Source of the DNA: Bacillota bacterium
Lineage (GTDB): Bacteria; Bacillota; Clostridia; Acetivibrionales; DSM-1351
Length of the DNA: 64,000 nucleotides
Direction of reading: 5' to 3'
NCBI GenBank assembly: GCA_023439045.1
Contig: JAEXOY010000021.1
Span: 213,632-277,631, forward strand
The notes beneath the pieces are model-generated. The model did no database searches, was not told where the DNA came from, and was given only the letters and a program-made list of their open reading frames with translations. The translations under genes were made by a program, and so were the position numbers. Shown here piece after piece: positions 8,279-16,874 of the stretch. Within the stretch, counting starts at the first letter, position 1, and every line of letters begins with the position of its first letter.

Positions 8279-9088
8279 TTATATGCCAATACGATTTTCT
8301 GTATAAACAATTCTGAACTTATCAAATTGGCACAGCAATCCATCACCGGCAAAGGTGGAATATGGAGTTCCCTGTTGTTTCCCGTTGATAATACTTTCCA
8401 CAGATGCAACTATTTCTTCAATAGTAGACGGTGGAAGTTGTACCTGCCCATGGCTCGAGATAACTTTTTCAAACCGGTCTGATAATTTTAATAGCTTTTG
8501 CAGACTACGCTGGTAATTGCTAAGAGTTGCGGCACCTTCCGTATGAAACCACATTTCCCCATGAATCAAGCTGTCTCCTGTAAAAAGCAGTCCTTCCTTG
8601 TGATCCAGCAGTGCGATACTTCCTTGTGTATGGCCAGGAATAGCAATCACCTCGATAATACGTCCTCCGAGATTAAAGATATGGCCCTCTTCTATCGGTG
8701 CAACTGAGGATGGCACAGCATCGATCCATTGTTTAGTATCAAATTGTTCGGGGATGTGCGGTATAGCTGTTCTTAGCTTAAGCTCACGAAGTTCTTTTTG
8801 ATGATATTTATTCATCAGAGGAATATCTGCTCTTGAAATATTGGCGCTTTCGAAATGGTAGTTCCCTGATACATGGTCAGGATGTCCATGGGAATTGACG
8901 ATTATCAACGGCCGAGCTGTAAGGCATCTTACATAGTCCTTCAGATTACCCAAACCCCATCCTGTATCGATAAGCAAGGCTTTTTTACTGCCTTCAATCA
9001 AAAACATGTAAACCATATTCTGTTCATTAATTGCCCAAATCCCTGCGTCAATCAGCTCGTGACTGTACCAGCTGCTGTTCTGTAGCAT
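8279..9088 (-). CDS. MBL-fold metallo-hydrolase
   Basis: 269 residues. The metallo-beta-lactamase signature is complete: NSHGHPDHVSG gives H67, H69, D71 and H72; the downstream histidine (YHF region), IPGHTQGSIAL and LFTGDSL supply the remaining ligands of a two-metal site. The start is set at 9088 because GGAAGGAAGAG precedes it; the frame is open to 9205 but those extra residues have no family resemblance. It is the first gene of an operon with an MFS transporter and is divergent from an AraC regulator. Substrate class (thioester, lactone, phosphodiester) cannot be decided. Confidence 0.85.
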   Translation of the reverse strand: MLQNSSWYSHELIDAGIWAINEQNMVYMFLIEGSKKALLIDTGWGLGNLKDYVRCLTARPLIIVNSHGHPDHVSGNYHFESANISRADIPLMNKYHQKELRELKLRTAIPHIPEQFDTKQWIDAVPSSVAPIEEGHIFNLGGRIIEVIAIPGHTQGSIALLDHKEGLLFTGDSLIHGEMWFHTEGAATLSNYQRSLQKLLKLSDRFEKVISSHGQVQLPPSTIEEIVASVESIINGKQQGTPYSTFAGDGLLCQFDKFRIVYTENRIGI

Positions 9089-9255
9089 AGTTCTCTTCCT
9101 TCCATTATGGATATAACAATATTGATATTTACTTTGTAGTGTTATAGATGTATTGTAATCATATATGGCTGTTTTTTCATGAATAATTTTGCTGATATAT
9201 AGCACAAAATTGATTAAACTTTTGAGCCATATGACAAGGGAGATAAGGTGAAGCT

Positions 9256-10113
9256 ATGATACGGGACTATTCTTTGCATAATTATATGGAAATGCCAGAC
9301 TTGAATTTTATGGTAGATATCTTCCATCGCGAGATACATGAGTCGGGGATTATATTAAAAACCCACTGGCATGAACATCTTCAATTCTTTTACGTGACAG
9401 AGGGGGAACTAGTCATCCACTGCAATTCTATACCCATCCATGCGACAAAGGGAGACCTGGTAGTTATCAACAGCAATGAACTGCATTTATGCGAGAATTA
9501 TGGTGTATCACTGGCCTTTTATAATGTGCGGGTGGATTTAAGCTTTTTGCAAAGCCATCAGGTCGATGCCTGCCAGGTCAGGTACATGATACCTATGCTT
9601 CAAAACTTGATTGCATTTAAGAACCATATCCATGGGGACCCTAGCATAGAACAATGTACTCGGCATATGATCGAAGAGTACTTTGATAAAAAGCCTGGAT
9701 ATGAGCTAGCGGTGAAGGCGCATTGCTACTTACTGATAGTACTCCTTTTAAGGAACTATGTGGAGAAGGTATACAGCCAGGAGGAGTATCGGCGGCAGTT
9801 GGAGCATCTTCGACATTTTCACAATGCATTTGAGTTCATGGATAAGAATTTCACGGAGAAAATTACTATCCGGCAGCTTGCCGCCAGTGTCAACGTCAGC
9901 ATACACCATTTTTGCAGGCTTTTTAAAAAAATTACGGGGATGACTGCCGTTGAATACCTGACGCAATTGCGTCTTAATCATGCGGAGGGGCTGCTGAAGG
10001 AAGGAGGTATGAATATCACTGAAGTTGCTCTTGCAAGTGGCTTTGACGATGCAAACTACTTCAGTCGGATGTTCAAAAAAAACAAAGGAGTATCCCCTTC
10101 AAAGAGATTTTAG
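9256..10113 (+). CDS. AraC family transcriptional regulator with cupin sensor domain
   Basis: 285 residues. Residues about 15-110 form a cupin-type arm (HWHEHLQFFYVTEGELVIHC, then GDLVVINSNELHLCEN). The last 100 residues are the double AraC helix-turn-helix: ITIRQLAASVNVSIHHFCRLFKK and ITEVALASGFDDANYFSRMFKK, ending GVSPSKRF. AAGGTGAAGCT stands before ATG 9256. Divergent from the MBL-MFS operon across 167 bases, so it is probably the local activator responding to the substrate of that operon. Confidence 0.9.
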   Translation: MIRDYSLHNYMEMPDLNFMVDIFHREIHESGIILKTHWHEHLQFFYVTEGELVIHCNSIPIHATKGDLVVINSNELHLCENYGVSLAFYNVRVDLSFLQSHQVDACQVRYMIPMLQNLIAFKNHIHGDPSIEQCTRHMIEEYFDKKPGYELAVKAHCYLLIVLLLRNYVEKVYSQEEYRRQLEHLRHFHNAFEFMDKNFTEKITIRQLAASVNVSIHHFCRLFKKITGMTAVEYLTQLRLNHAEGLLKEGGMNITEVALASGFDDANYFSRMFKKNKGVSPSKRF

Positions 10114-10172
10114 TATTAAAATAATTATTTCTTCCTAATCGATTTTTTTTATTTCAAGGGAAATTTCAGCTC

Positions 10173-10905
10173 TTAGATGTTTTGTTTTTCACCGTATTCT
10201 AGTTCTTCGCATACCCCACTGCGATGCCTACTTGGAGAACATCCCGCAACCTTCTTAAAAATATTAGAAAAATAATGGGCATCAGAAAATGCAAGTCTTG
10301 TAGCAATTTCTTGAACAGGTAAAGTAGTTTGGCGTAATAAACTGCATGCAACATGGATTTTCTGGCATAGATAATAATCATAGGGTGACTGGTTGTACTT
10401 CTTTTGGAAACTCCGAATTAATAGGACGGCTGATAAATAAGTGCTTGGCTACTCCCTCAATGGTCAGGGCTTCACTCAAGTGTTGGCCAAGATATTCGCG
10501 AACCTGCTCCGGAAGTGATTTTGCAGGAGAAATTGTATTTGTCTGGCATCGACTGACAAAGGCAATCAATTCATGAACGCCAACTCAAGCTGCATCATAT
10601 CATCTACATAGAGAGGAGTTTTTCATGTTGCTTCTTTTTTTTAGAAGATTATGCAGATGCTCGATTCTACTCTCAACATCAGCCCTAGCTATAATAACAG
10701 GACAGTCCAGATGATATGCTTCTAGTAACTTGCCTATGATTTCTCCGCAGGCATTAAACCATATCTTTTTATATGGGTCACGGGGGTCAGCATAGTAAAC
10801 ACATACGGTTTTGCATGTAATAAGATAAAAATCACCAGCTTTTACCCGCAGATTTAATCCGTCATATTCAATATACCCACAACCCTCCTGAACATATTCA
10901 AACAC
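10173..10905 (-). pseudogene. Decayed AraC family regulator
   Basis: Reading the minus strand, 10905-10600 encodes the C-terminal half of an AraC sugar-binding arm (GCGYIEYDGLNLRVKAGDFYLI). After stops near 10600-10570 a second frame gives the start of the helix-turn-helix (TIEGVAKHLFISR), and after a shift near 10410 a third frame gives YNQSPYDYYLCQKIHVACSL, EIATRLAFSDAHYFSNIFKK and GCSPSRHRSG before a stop at 10175-10173. At least two frame breaks and loss of the N-terminus mean the gene is dead. It ends just before the FokI remnant, marking a decayed segment. Confidence 0.8.
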
Positions 10906-10925
10906 ATATAATAGGGAGGATTATT

Positions 10926-11155
10926 ATGAGAAAATTACTTCGAATTAGAACTTGTGCGATGCTTATGGCACTGATAGTATAAGCTTAGAACAATTAAAAA
11001 CAAAACTATTATCAAAGGGGTATGACGAATCTACTGAAACTATCAGTGATGATATTAAGGGATTAGTCAATATTGGGCTGAATATTGAAGAAACAACCCG
11101 CGGCTATGCATTTAAAGACAGCATTAATGATTTTATAATTCCAGCAATAGGGTAG
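10926..11155 (+). pseudogene. FokI-like type IIS endonuclease, remnant of the recognition-domain end
   Basis: Two short frames together match the end of the FokI D3 region and linker: LRIRTCAMLMALI from the ATG at 10926 (AGGGAGGA in front), then, after a frame shift near 10975, ISLEQLKTKLLSKGYDES, DDIKGLVNIGLNIE and DFIIPA. The stop at 11153-11155 comes from one missing base: the other frame reads SNRVEEISRSNMESLKNEM into the cleavage domain at the place where FokI has NRGVTKQLVKSELEEKKSEL. The DNA-reading domains D1 and D2 are absent. I recalled the FokI protein sequence from memory for this comparison. Confidence 0.75.
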
Positions 11156-11175
11156 AAGAAATTTCTAGGAGCAAC

Positions 11176-11736
11176 ATGGAATCGCTGAAAAATGAGATGA
11201 GAGCCAATTTAAGACTTTTACCACACGATTACATTGAGTTAATAGAAATTGCACAAGACCCAAACCAGAATAGAGCGTTTGAAATAAAGGTAATGGATTT
11301 ATTTACAAAAGAGTATGGATTTAGTGGGACACATTTAGGCGGAGCAAGAAGACCAGATGGAGCTGTGTATACGCAAGATTATGGTGTTATAGTGGATACT
11401 AAGGCATATAAAGATGGTTATAATCTCCCGATTAGCCAAGCTGATGAAATGGAGAGATATATAAGGGAAAATATTGATAGAAATAAAAATGTTAACCCTA
11501 ATAAGTGGTGGCGTATCTTCCCTAATGGATTAAGTGATTATAAGTTTCTATTTGTTTCAGGGTATTTTAAAGGTAACTTTGAAAATCAGTTGGAAAGGAT
11601 AAGTCTGAATACTGGTATACAAGGTGGAGTGTTATCGGTTGAGCATTTACTTTTAGGAGCTGAATATTTAAAAAGAGGTATAATAAATTTAAATGATTTT
11701 GGAGATCGTTTTGTAAATAAAGAAATACTTTTTTAG
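11176..11736 (+). CDS. FokI-type cleavage domain (free-standing remnant)
   Basis: 186 residues that follow the C-terminal nuclease domain of the type IIS enzyme FokI almost end to end: LPHDYIELIEIA, THLGGARRPDGAVYT, DYGVIVDTKAY, YNLPISQADEMERYI, NPNKWWRIFPNGLSDYKFLFVSG and GGVLSVEHLLLGAEYL. The PD-(D/E)xK residues are intact (D61, D74, K76; FokI D450, D467, K469). The loop between them is about four residues shorter than in FokI. An AGGAG at 11167-11171 precedes ATG 11176, so the domain may still be translated on its own. No recognition domain or partner methyltransferase is present; most likely a decaying restriction system, but the nuclease core has stayed open. Confidence 0.8.
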   Translation: MESLKNEMRANLRLLPHDYIELIEIAQDPNQNRAFEIKVMDLFTKEYGFSGTHLGGARRPDGAVYTQDYGVIVDTKAYKDGYNLPISQADEMERYIRENIDRNKNVNPNKWWRIFPNGLSDYKFLFVSGYFKGNFENQLERISLNTGIQGGVLSVEHLLLGAEYLKRGIINLNDFGDRFVNKEILF

Positions 11737-12075
11737 GGTTACCTATACCTCATATGACAGAATGGTATTATCATTCTGAGGCTGAACTGGTTGATATTCT
11801 ACAGATAGCAACAGATAATCTAACATTCAGAGGATTCCATTACTTTCAAGGTACAGAGGAACAGCTGGAAATGCATTTGTCTTTTTCTTTTAAAACTTTA
11901 ACCAGGTCATCTTCTCTGACATTATCATTAACGAATTTAACTTTGTTATTAGATAAAACCTTACCATCGACAATTTATTTATCACCCTGAGTATCATTAA
12001 TACAGGAGTAAGGGCTATTACTAAACTCATGTAAAAAGAAAATATGACGGTCACCTTATATTGAGATGTATACTA
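11737..12075. other. Gene-poor stretch after the FokI remnant
   Basis: A 78-codon frame at 11754-11990 has no ribosome binding site or family resemblance. On the minus strand about 40 codons near 11990-11870 (DGKVLSNNKVKFVNDN) look protein-like but lack a start and are closed by stops. I read this as further decayed DNA. Confidence 0.4.
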
Positions 12076-12106
12076 TTGACATTGACCCTGCGTCAACTTA
12101 TATAAT
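12076..12106 (+). promoter_or_regulatory. MerR-type promoter/operator: TTGACA-19-TATAAT with palindrome
   Basis: TTGACA (12076-12081) and TATAAT (12101-12106) are both consensus, separated by 19 bases. The spacer carries a perfect inverted repeat TTGAC-CCTGC-GTCAA at 12082-12096. This is the architecture of MerR-family activator sites. It lies just before the MerR gene at 12128, implying autoregulation. Confidence 0.8.
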
Positions 12107-12127
12107 AGTTGTAAGGTGGTGATAATT

Positions 12128-13150
12128 TTGGAATTAATTAGAATAAATGAAGTAGTGGAAAGCTTCGGTATATCTAGTAGGACACTAAGGTATTATGAGG
12201 AAATGGGGCTTTTATGGAGCAACCATCCTGATTACAAAACCCAACGTTATTATGATACCGCCGCCCTTGAACGGTTGAAGCAGATTATTATTTTACGTAA
12301 ATTACAAATCCCTGTTAAGGATATGGTCCTTATATTTAAAAGTGAAAACACTACAGCCTTGATCCAAGCCTTTGTGAACAAGCTCGATTCTCTTGACACG
12401 GAGATTTCAGCCCTATCTGAGCTAAGACATCTTGTGGATGATTTTCTACATAAAATGCTTATGAGCGGTATAAAGAAAATATCCGCCATTACTTTGCTTT
12501 ATGAAGAAACCGAAAAAAGGCTTGCCACATTAGAAAGAAATGAGACGGTCACATTTGAAAAGTTGTCGGAAATAAGCCGTGAAGCATTAAGACTTCATGA
12601 TGTCCGTATTATTCGATTACCACCCATGCGTTTTCTTACTTCACGATTAAAAACAGGACAAGTAGAAAACCTGGATGGTAAAATGGAGAACCTGTTTGCG
12701 AAATATGGATTCACACCAAATCCCGGATTACGTAATTGCTTTTACCGTAAAGAATCAAACGGTGAATGGATTATGCTTGTCAAAATACCAAGCCACTATA
12801 AAAATACAACAGAATATGTAGATGAAGAATTTACAGGAGGGTTATTTGCCATAGCCAGCTCCTTCATGGAAGATATGGATGATACTATTATTCTATTGAA
12901 AGACTGGATAAATAGGAGTGACCATTTTGCGCTTGGCACTAATGCGGAAGGAGAAGTGCAGTGCTACGAAATGATTGAGGAAATTCTACCGTGGGATATA
13001 GCAAATAGCTTGAATAGATACCAACAAGATATATTTATTCCTATACGTATAAAGAATGAAAAGGAGAAAAAGGACATCTACTTTTATATGCCCTACCTGC
13101 CAAAAGGAGTAATTCAATACGACACCGACCCCTTTAAACTCGATTGGTGA
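12128..13150 (+). CDS. MerR family regulator with GyrI-like effector domain
   Basis: 340 residues from TTG 12128, chosen because AAGGTGG (12113-12119) is 8 bases upstream; the earlier GTG codons lie inside that ribosome binding site. The N-terminus IRINEVVESFGISSRTLRYYEEMGLL is the MerR helix-turn-helix, followed by a coiled coil to about residue 125. The C-terminal half (RIIRLPPMRFLTS, then a long alpha/beta region ending in FIPIRIKN and KGVIQYDTDPFKLDW) resembles GyrI-like ligand domains. It starts 22 bases after its 19-bp-spacer promoter and is followed 34 bases later by a DUF3788/DUF3795 gene, probably in one operon. Ligand unknown. Confidence 0.85.
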   Translation: MELIRINEVVESFGISSRTLRYYEEMGLLWSNHPDYKTQRYYDTAALERLKQIIILRKLQIPVKDMVLIFKSENTTALIQAFVNKLDSLDTEISALSELRHLVDDFLHKMLMSGIKKISAITLLYEETEKRLATLERNETVTFEKLSEISREALRLHDVRIIRLPPMRFLTSRLKTGQVENLDGKMENLFAKYGFTPNPGLRNCFYRKESNGEWIMLVKIPSHYKNTTEYVDEEFTGGLFAIASSFMEDMDDTIILLKDWINRSDHFALGTNAEGEVQCYEMIEEILPWDIANSLNRYQQDIFIPIRIKNEKEKKDIYFYMPYLPKGVIQYDTDPFKLDW

Positions 13151-13184
13151 AGAACGCCCTTAATGGGCTGATAGGAGGATGCAG

Positions 13185-13949
13185 ATGAACAAAAAAACAG
13201 AACTGCAAAAAGTCAGTGAGGAAACTATGTGCTTTATGCGAGGAAAGTATTCTTTGGATGAAGTGGGCAACGGCAAAGATGAATTGAAGTTCCGCAAAGG
13301 CGGAAAAACAATACTGACTATCTACATACGTGAGGACCGCTATGATTTTCTTGTTATTTTCGGAAAGGCAGAACGTGAGTTATTTGAGGCTCAGCGCAAT
13401 GAATTTCCGCAAGAGATACAGGGAATTTACGATAACAGCAAAACATATCATGACGGCAAGTGGATGTTTATTCCCGTTGCCGATTTACGTACGCTCGAAG
13501 CTGTTAAGCAGCTTGTTTTGATTAAGAAAAAACCAAACCGAAAGCCGTTTCCAAAAGAGCAGGCGATCTATTCAAGCTGTGGACACCGTTGTGATTTGTG
13601 TGTGCATTATAACGGTGGAACAATCAGCGAGGAGTTCAGGGCCGAGTTGAAAGAGCGGTTGATACGTGTATACGCTGGGGGTGTAGGTGATGGGGGATAT
13701 TGGGGCGATGATATGCAGTTATGTGATGGCTGTCATGCGGGGGGATTAGATAAAGGCTTTAGCTGCGATGCATTGAAATGTGCAGCTGAAAATGACGTTG
13801 ATAAATGCCAAAATTGTAGCAAGAACCCTTGTGATAAGGCACGTAATTTATATCAAGGGCTTAAACCTGAAATCCACACAAATACCATTGCTGCCGATGA
13901 TGTTACATGGGTAATTCTGCCCTATGTGTATGAGCAATACGGAAATTAA
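13185..13949 (+). CDS. DUF3788-DUF3795 domain protein
   Basis: 254 residues from ATG 13185; AGGAGG at 13173-13178 supports this rather than the ATG at 13179. Residues about 1-115 look like DUF3788 (LKFRKGGKTILTIYIRE, LVIFGKAERELFE, YHDGKWMFIPV). Residues about 125-225 are cysteine-rich like DUF3795: SSCGHRCDLCVHY, LCDGCHAGG, CDALKCAAEN, KCQNCSKNPCDKA, giving at least ten cysteines arranged in C-x2-C pairs that would bind zinc or an iron-sulfur cluster. Function unknown. Expressed behind the MerR regulator, so possibly part of a stress or drug response. Confidence 0.75.
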   Translation: MNKKTELQKVSEETMCFMRGKYSLDEVGNGKDELKFRKGGKTILTIYIREDRYDFLVIFGKAERELFEAQRNEFPQEIQGIYDNSKTYHDGKWMFIPVADLRTLEAVKQLVLIKKKPNRKPFPKEQAIYSSCGHRCDLCVHYNGGTISEEFRAELKERLIRVYAGGVGDGGYWGDDMQLCDGCHAGGLDKGFSCDALKCAAENDVDKCQNCSKNPCDKARNLYQGLKPEIHTNTIAADDVTWVILPYVYEQYGN

Positions 13950-14175
13950 TAGGGATTTAAACAGGTGGAAAGATATCCTTTCTAACATTTCATGTCATTA
14001 AATTAGCATTTCAGTCTTATTAAGGCTATCTCTTTTTTTTGTGTGATAAACTATTTGTAACTATAAATTAGTGATTCTTATATTTAGTAAATCGTTAAAT
14101 TATAATTATACAAAACAAGTTTGTGTTTTTAGCCATGAATTTGTGCCACTGATGAGGTGGAGGAAGGATACTTAC

Positions 14176-15654
14176 ATGAAAAAGATTGTAACAAAAGCTA
14201 TGGCAGTGGTTTTAAGCATTTCGATTCTAGTAAGTGCTGTTATGGTTGTACCACAACCGGTTTCCGCTAATGTATATGGCCCCCAGCGTATTGTCAATAT
14301 CGCTACGCAGCATTCTATACTAAAGGATTATGACAAGGCTTATGCTAGAAACAAAGAGCTTTGGAATGCTCAAAGAACCGATAATGACGCAATTGAGAAG
14401 AATAAAAGTGGCAGTAATGATAAAGATATTATAAAGTTGGCAAAAGAAATCACTGCTTCATCCAAGGACGATTATTCAAAAATGAGAGCAATATACAATT
14501 GGGTGGCTACCAACATTTATTATGATTATCCTGCCTACAGAAATGAGCTTAATAATGTTCAGGATGTAGCGTCTCCTCAATCTGCATTCGTTGTAATGGA
14601 TCGTAAACGTGGAGTGTGTGGAGGATTTACCACTCTTACTGTTGCTTTGCTGCGTGCTGCAGGTATACCAGCTAAGGGTATTAGTGGAGTTGTAAACTCA
14701 GATAAAAATGTTGGACATGCTTGGTCACAAGCCTGGCTAAGCAGTGAAAAAAGATGGGTTATAATGGATACAACATGGGGTTCAGGTAATAAATATGATA
14801 ATGGCAACTATACTAAAGGAAGTATGAAAACTAAGTTTTTTGATATATCTCTTGCAGATTTGTCACGTAGTCATTTAATGACTGATACTTCAGAGGTGTG
14901 GAATAAAATCATGTGGTACCCAAATATAAAGGGTCAACCTAATACATACACAACTGTGCCTTATATGTCTGGATTGACTTGGAAGAACCCAGGTACCCGT
15001 CCAGGTTATAAATTTGCAGGCTGGTTTAAGGACGCAGATTTAAAAACCGCTTGGGATTTTAATAAGGATAAAGCCGCTACAGATGTAAATTTATATGCCA
15101 AATGGACTGCTGAAGTCTATACAGTGAAGTTTGATTCTAATGGTGGCAGCGCTGTCCCAAGTGTAAAAGCTACATACGATTCAAAGCTTACAAAACCAAA
15201 AGATCCAACTAGGGCGGGATATATATTTGCAGGCTGGACCTATAAAAAGAATGGAACATCGTTTTGGAATTTTGTCAAGGAACCGGGCATATCTACTGTT
15301 AAAAGCAATCTTACCCTTTATGCTTCATGGCAAAAGCCCTTTACTATCACATTTGATAGCTGCGGTGGTACTAAGGTAGCCAGCAATAAAACTGGTTTAA
15401 ATGGCAGAGTGCTACAGCCGTCACAAACACCCACTAGGGAGGGGTATACCTTTGCAGGGTGGTATTACAAGAAAAATGCAACAGATAATGATCGGCCTGT
15501 TTATTTTGGCTCAGTTTCAGTAACCAAAGATACTACATATTATGCAAGGTGGAAGCAAGGTGGATCTAAAACAGGTACAACTACCGCAAAACCAACAGAA
15601 ACACAAAAGCCAACAACATCAACACCAACACCACCAGCAACACCAACAGAATAA
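14176..15654 (+). CDS. Secreted transglutaminase-like protein with InlB-type repeats (N-terminal part of a split gene)
   Basis: 492 residues from ATG 14176. A signal peptide (MKKIVTKAMAVVLSISILVS, ending PVSANV) is followed by a transglutaminase-like/cysteine-protease domain: MRAIYNWVATNIYYD, KRGVCGGFTTLTVALLRAAGIPA (catalytic Cys), GHAWSQAWL (His) and WVIMDTTWGSG (Asp). Then come three Listeria-Bacteroides/InlB beta-repeats (RPGYKFAGWFKDADLKT, TRAGYIFAGWTYKKNG, TREGYTFAGWYYKKNA) and a Thr-Pro linker. The stop at 15652-15654 lies in that linker; the next frame continues seamlessly into a further domain, so the full protein is probably broken by a frameshift. Expected to act on the cell wall or outside the cell. 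Confidence 0.8.
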   Translation: MKKIVTKAMAVVLSISILVSAVMVVPQPVSANVYGPQRIVNIATQHSILKDYDKAYARNKELWNAQRTDNDAIEKNKSGSNDKDIIKLAKEITASSKDDYSKMRAIYNWVATNIYYDYPAYRNELNNVQDVASPQSAFVVMDRKRGVCGGFTTLTVALLRAAGIPAKGISGVVNSDKNVGHAWSQAWLSSEKRWVIMDTTWGSGNKYDNGNYTKGSMKTKFFDISLADLSRSHLMTDTSEVWNKIMWYPNIKGQPNTYTTVPYMSGLTWKNPGTRPGYKFAGWFKDADLKTAWDFNKDKAATDVNLYAKWTAEVYTVKFDSNGGSAVPSVKATYDSKLTKPKDPTRAGYIFAGWTYKKNGTSFWNFVKEPGISTVKSNLTLYASWQKPFTITFDSCGGTKVASNKTGLNGRVLQPSQTPTREGYTFAGWYYKKNATDNDRPVYFGSVSVTKDTTYYARWKQGGSKTGTTTAKPTETQKPTTSTPTPPATPTE

Positions 15655-15668
15655 AAGATAGCAATGGG

Positions 15669-16307
15669 TTGTTTGTGGGCATTTCTGATAGTGATATAAC
15701 GAAAAACAGTAATGTAGTGTTGTGGACAGAAGCAACATATCAGACCCAGAATTTTGTATTGACCAAATTAAAGACAGTTGCTGCGGTAACACCAACACCA
15801 ACAACACCAACACCGACACCCGAAGTTAAGCCAACAGAAAAACAGGAGGCGTCGCTTGTACCATCTAAGGTTGAGTCCATTACTCGCGAAACCAGTACAA
15901 ACAAAAACACAATTAAGGATGGTTGGTATTACTTTGTATGTCAAAACAATTATATTAGCGTAAATAATACACAAGCTATACTAACAAAAGAAGAGTATGC
16001 AAATCAGTTTTATTTAACACACTTAGGTGGAACAATGTATACAATAAGAAGCATGTTCAATACATATCTATCCACTGAAAGTGTTACACCAAGAAGCGGT
16101 GACAAGGTACCAGCAAAAACAATTAGAGAGGATGAAGCTAATGTCGATGGTTGGATAATAAATATAGACCCCAAAACCAATGTTTGTACCATTCATCCTT
16201 TAAGTAATAAGAATTTGGCGATGAGTGCCAGTAGTAATAAAATAGTATTACAAGACGCTACTAAGGCAAAGGAGGCTGGCAAAATCACTCTTGTTCCTAG
16301 AAAGTAG
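15669..16307 (+). CDS. C-terminal part of the split secreted protein (frameshifted continuation)
   Basis: Open from within the upstream gene's Thr-Pro linker (NRIKDSNGLFVGISDSDITK in the same frame before 15669). It gives a short beta-trefoil-like stretch (FVGISDSD, NSNVVLWTEATYQTQNF), a second Thr-Pro linker (PTPTTPTPTPEVKPTEK) and a C-terminal domain of about 120 residues with repeated short strands (WYYFVCQNNYISVNN, NTYLSTESV, LAMSASSNKIVLQDA) that I only tentatively liken to ricin-type carbohydrate-binding folds. No ribosome binding site supports a start at 15669, so it is translated only if the frame is restored. It would be a cell-surface or substrate-binding module. Confidence 0.6.
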   Translation: MFVGISDSDITKNSNVVLWTEATYQTQNFVLTKLKTVAAVTPTPTTPTPTPEVKPTEKQEASLVPSKVESITRETSTNKNTIKDGWYYFVCQNNYISVNNTQAILTKEEYANQFYLTHLGGTMYTIRSMFNTYLSTESVTPRSGDKVPAKTIREDEANVDGWIINIDPKTNVCTIHPLSNKNLAMSASSNKIVLQDATKAKEAGKITLVPRK

Positions 16308-16512
16308 GGAAATTCACATGGGAAATGATAGACAGGAGATAATAGATATAAGAAAGTTTAATACATCAATTGCTATATTGTAAATAATGTGTTAAGATAA
16401 GTTAGTCAAATATATAACCATGGATTAAGTTTTAGATTACAACTCTCTTTAAGTTATTGGAACAGAAAGTTATGATTTATATGATCCAAATAAATTAAGG
16501 AGGTATATTGAT

Positions 16513-16695
16513 ATGGATAAAGTTATTACTTGTAAGGATTGTAATTCACAATTCACTTTTACTGAAAATGAGCAGGCATTTTACAAGGAAAAAGGGTTCG
16601 ACAATGAACCACAAAGATGTCCTGACTGTAGAAAAGCAAGAAAGCAGCAAAATAACAATAGAAACAACGGAAGAAGTTACGGTAACAGATGGTAA
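16513..16695 (+). CDS. Small zinc-ribbon protein
   Basis: 60 residues from ATG 16513, with AAGGAGG about 10 bases upstream. ITCKDCNSQF and PQRCPDCRKARK give two C-x2-C knuckles forming one zinc ribbon, with FTENEQAFYKEKGFDNEP between them; the tail is Asn/Arg-rich (RNNGRSYGNRW), fit for nucleic acid or RNA contact. This is the short zf-trcl-like zinc-binding family common in clostridia; its role is not established. A perfect terminator follows 7 bases after the stop, so the gene is monocistronic. Confidence 0.85.
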   Translation: MDKVITCKDCNSQFTFTENEQAFYKEKGFDNEPQRCPDCRKARKQQNNNRNNGRSYGNRW

Positions 16696-16702
16696 AAGAA
16701 AT

Positions 16703-16726
16703 GAGAGCTTAGGCTCTCTTTTTTTT
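16703..16726 (+). terminator. Rho-independent terminator of the zinc-ribbon gene
   Basis: Perfect stem GAGAGC-TTAG-GCTCTC followed by eight T residues. Confidence 0.9.
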
Positions 16727-16874
16727 ACTTACTTATACTCCTATGAAGTGTAAGTAGTATTTTATAATATAAAAACTTAGTGAAAATATTCATACAATTT
16801 GACATTTTTTACCTAGCTACATACAATGTATATAATAATAGTAATATATTATATTCTGACTCTTAGGAGAAATT

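Noticed and set aside
10346..10576. Plus-strand frame opposite the AraC pseudogene
   Set aside because: The minus strand carries recognisable AraC helices, so this is a shadow.
11754..11990. 78-codon plus-strand frame after the FokI remnant
   Set aside because: No site for ribosomes and Ser/Thr/Leu-rich low-information sequence; a protein-like minus-strand stretch (DGKVLSNNKVKFVNDN) overlaps it but is closed by stops. Both look like decayed DNA.
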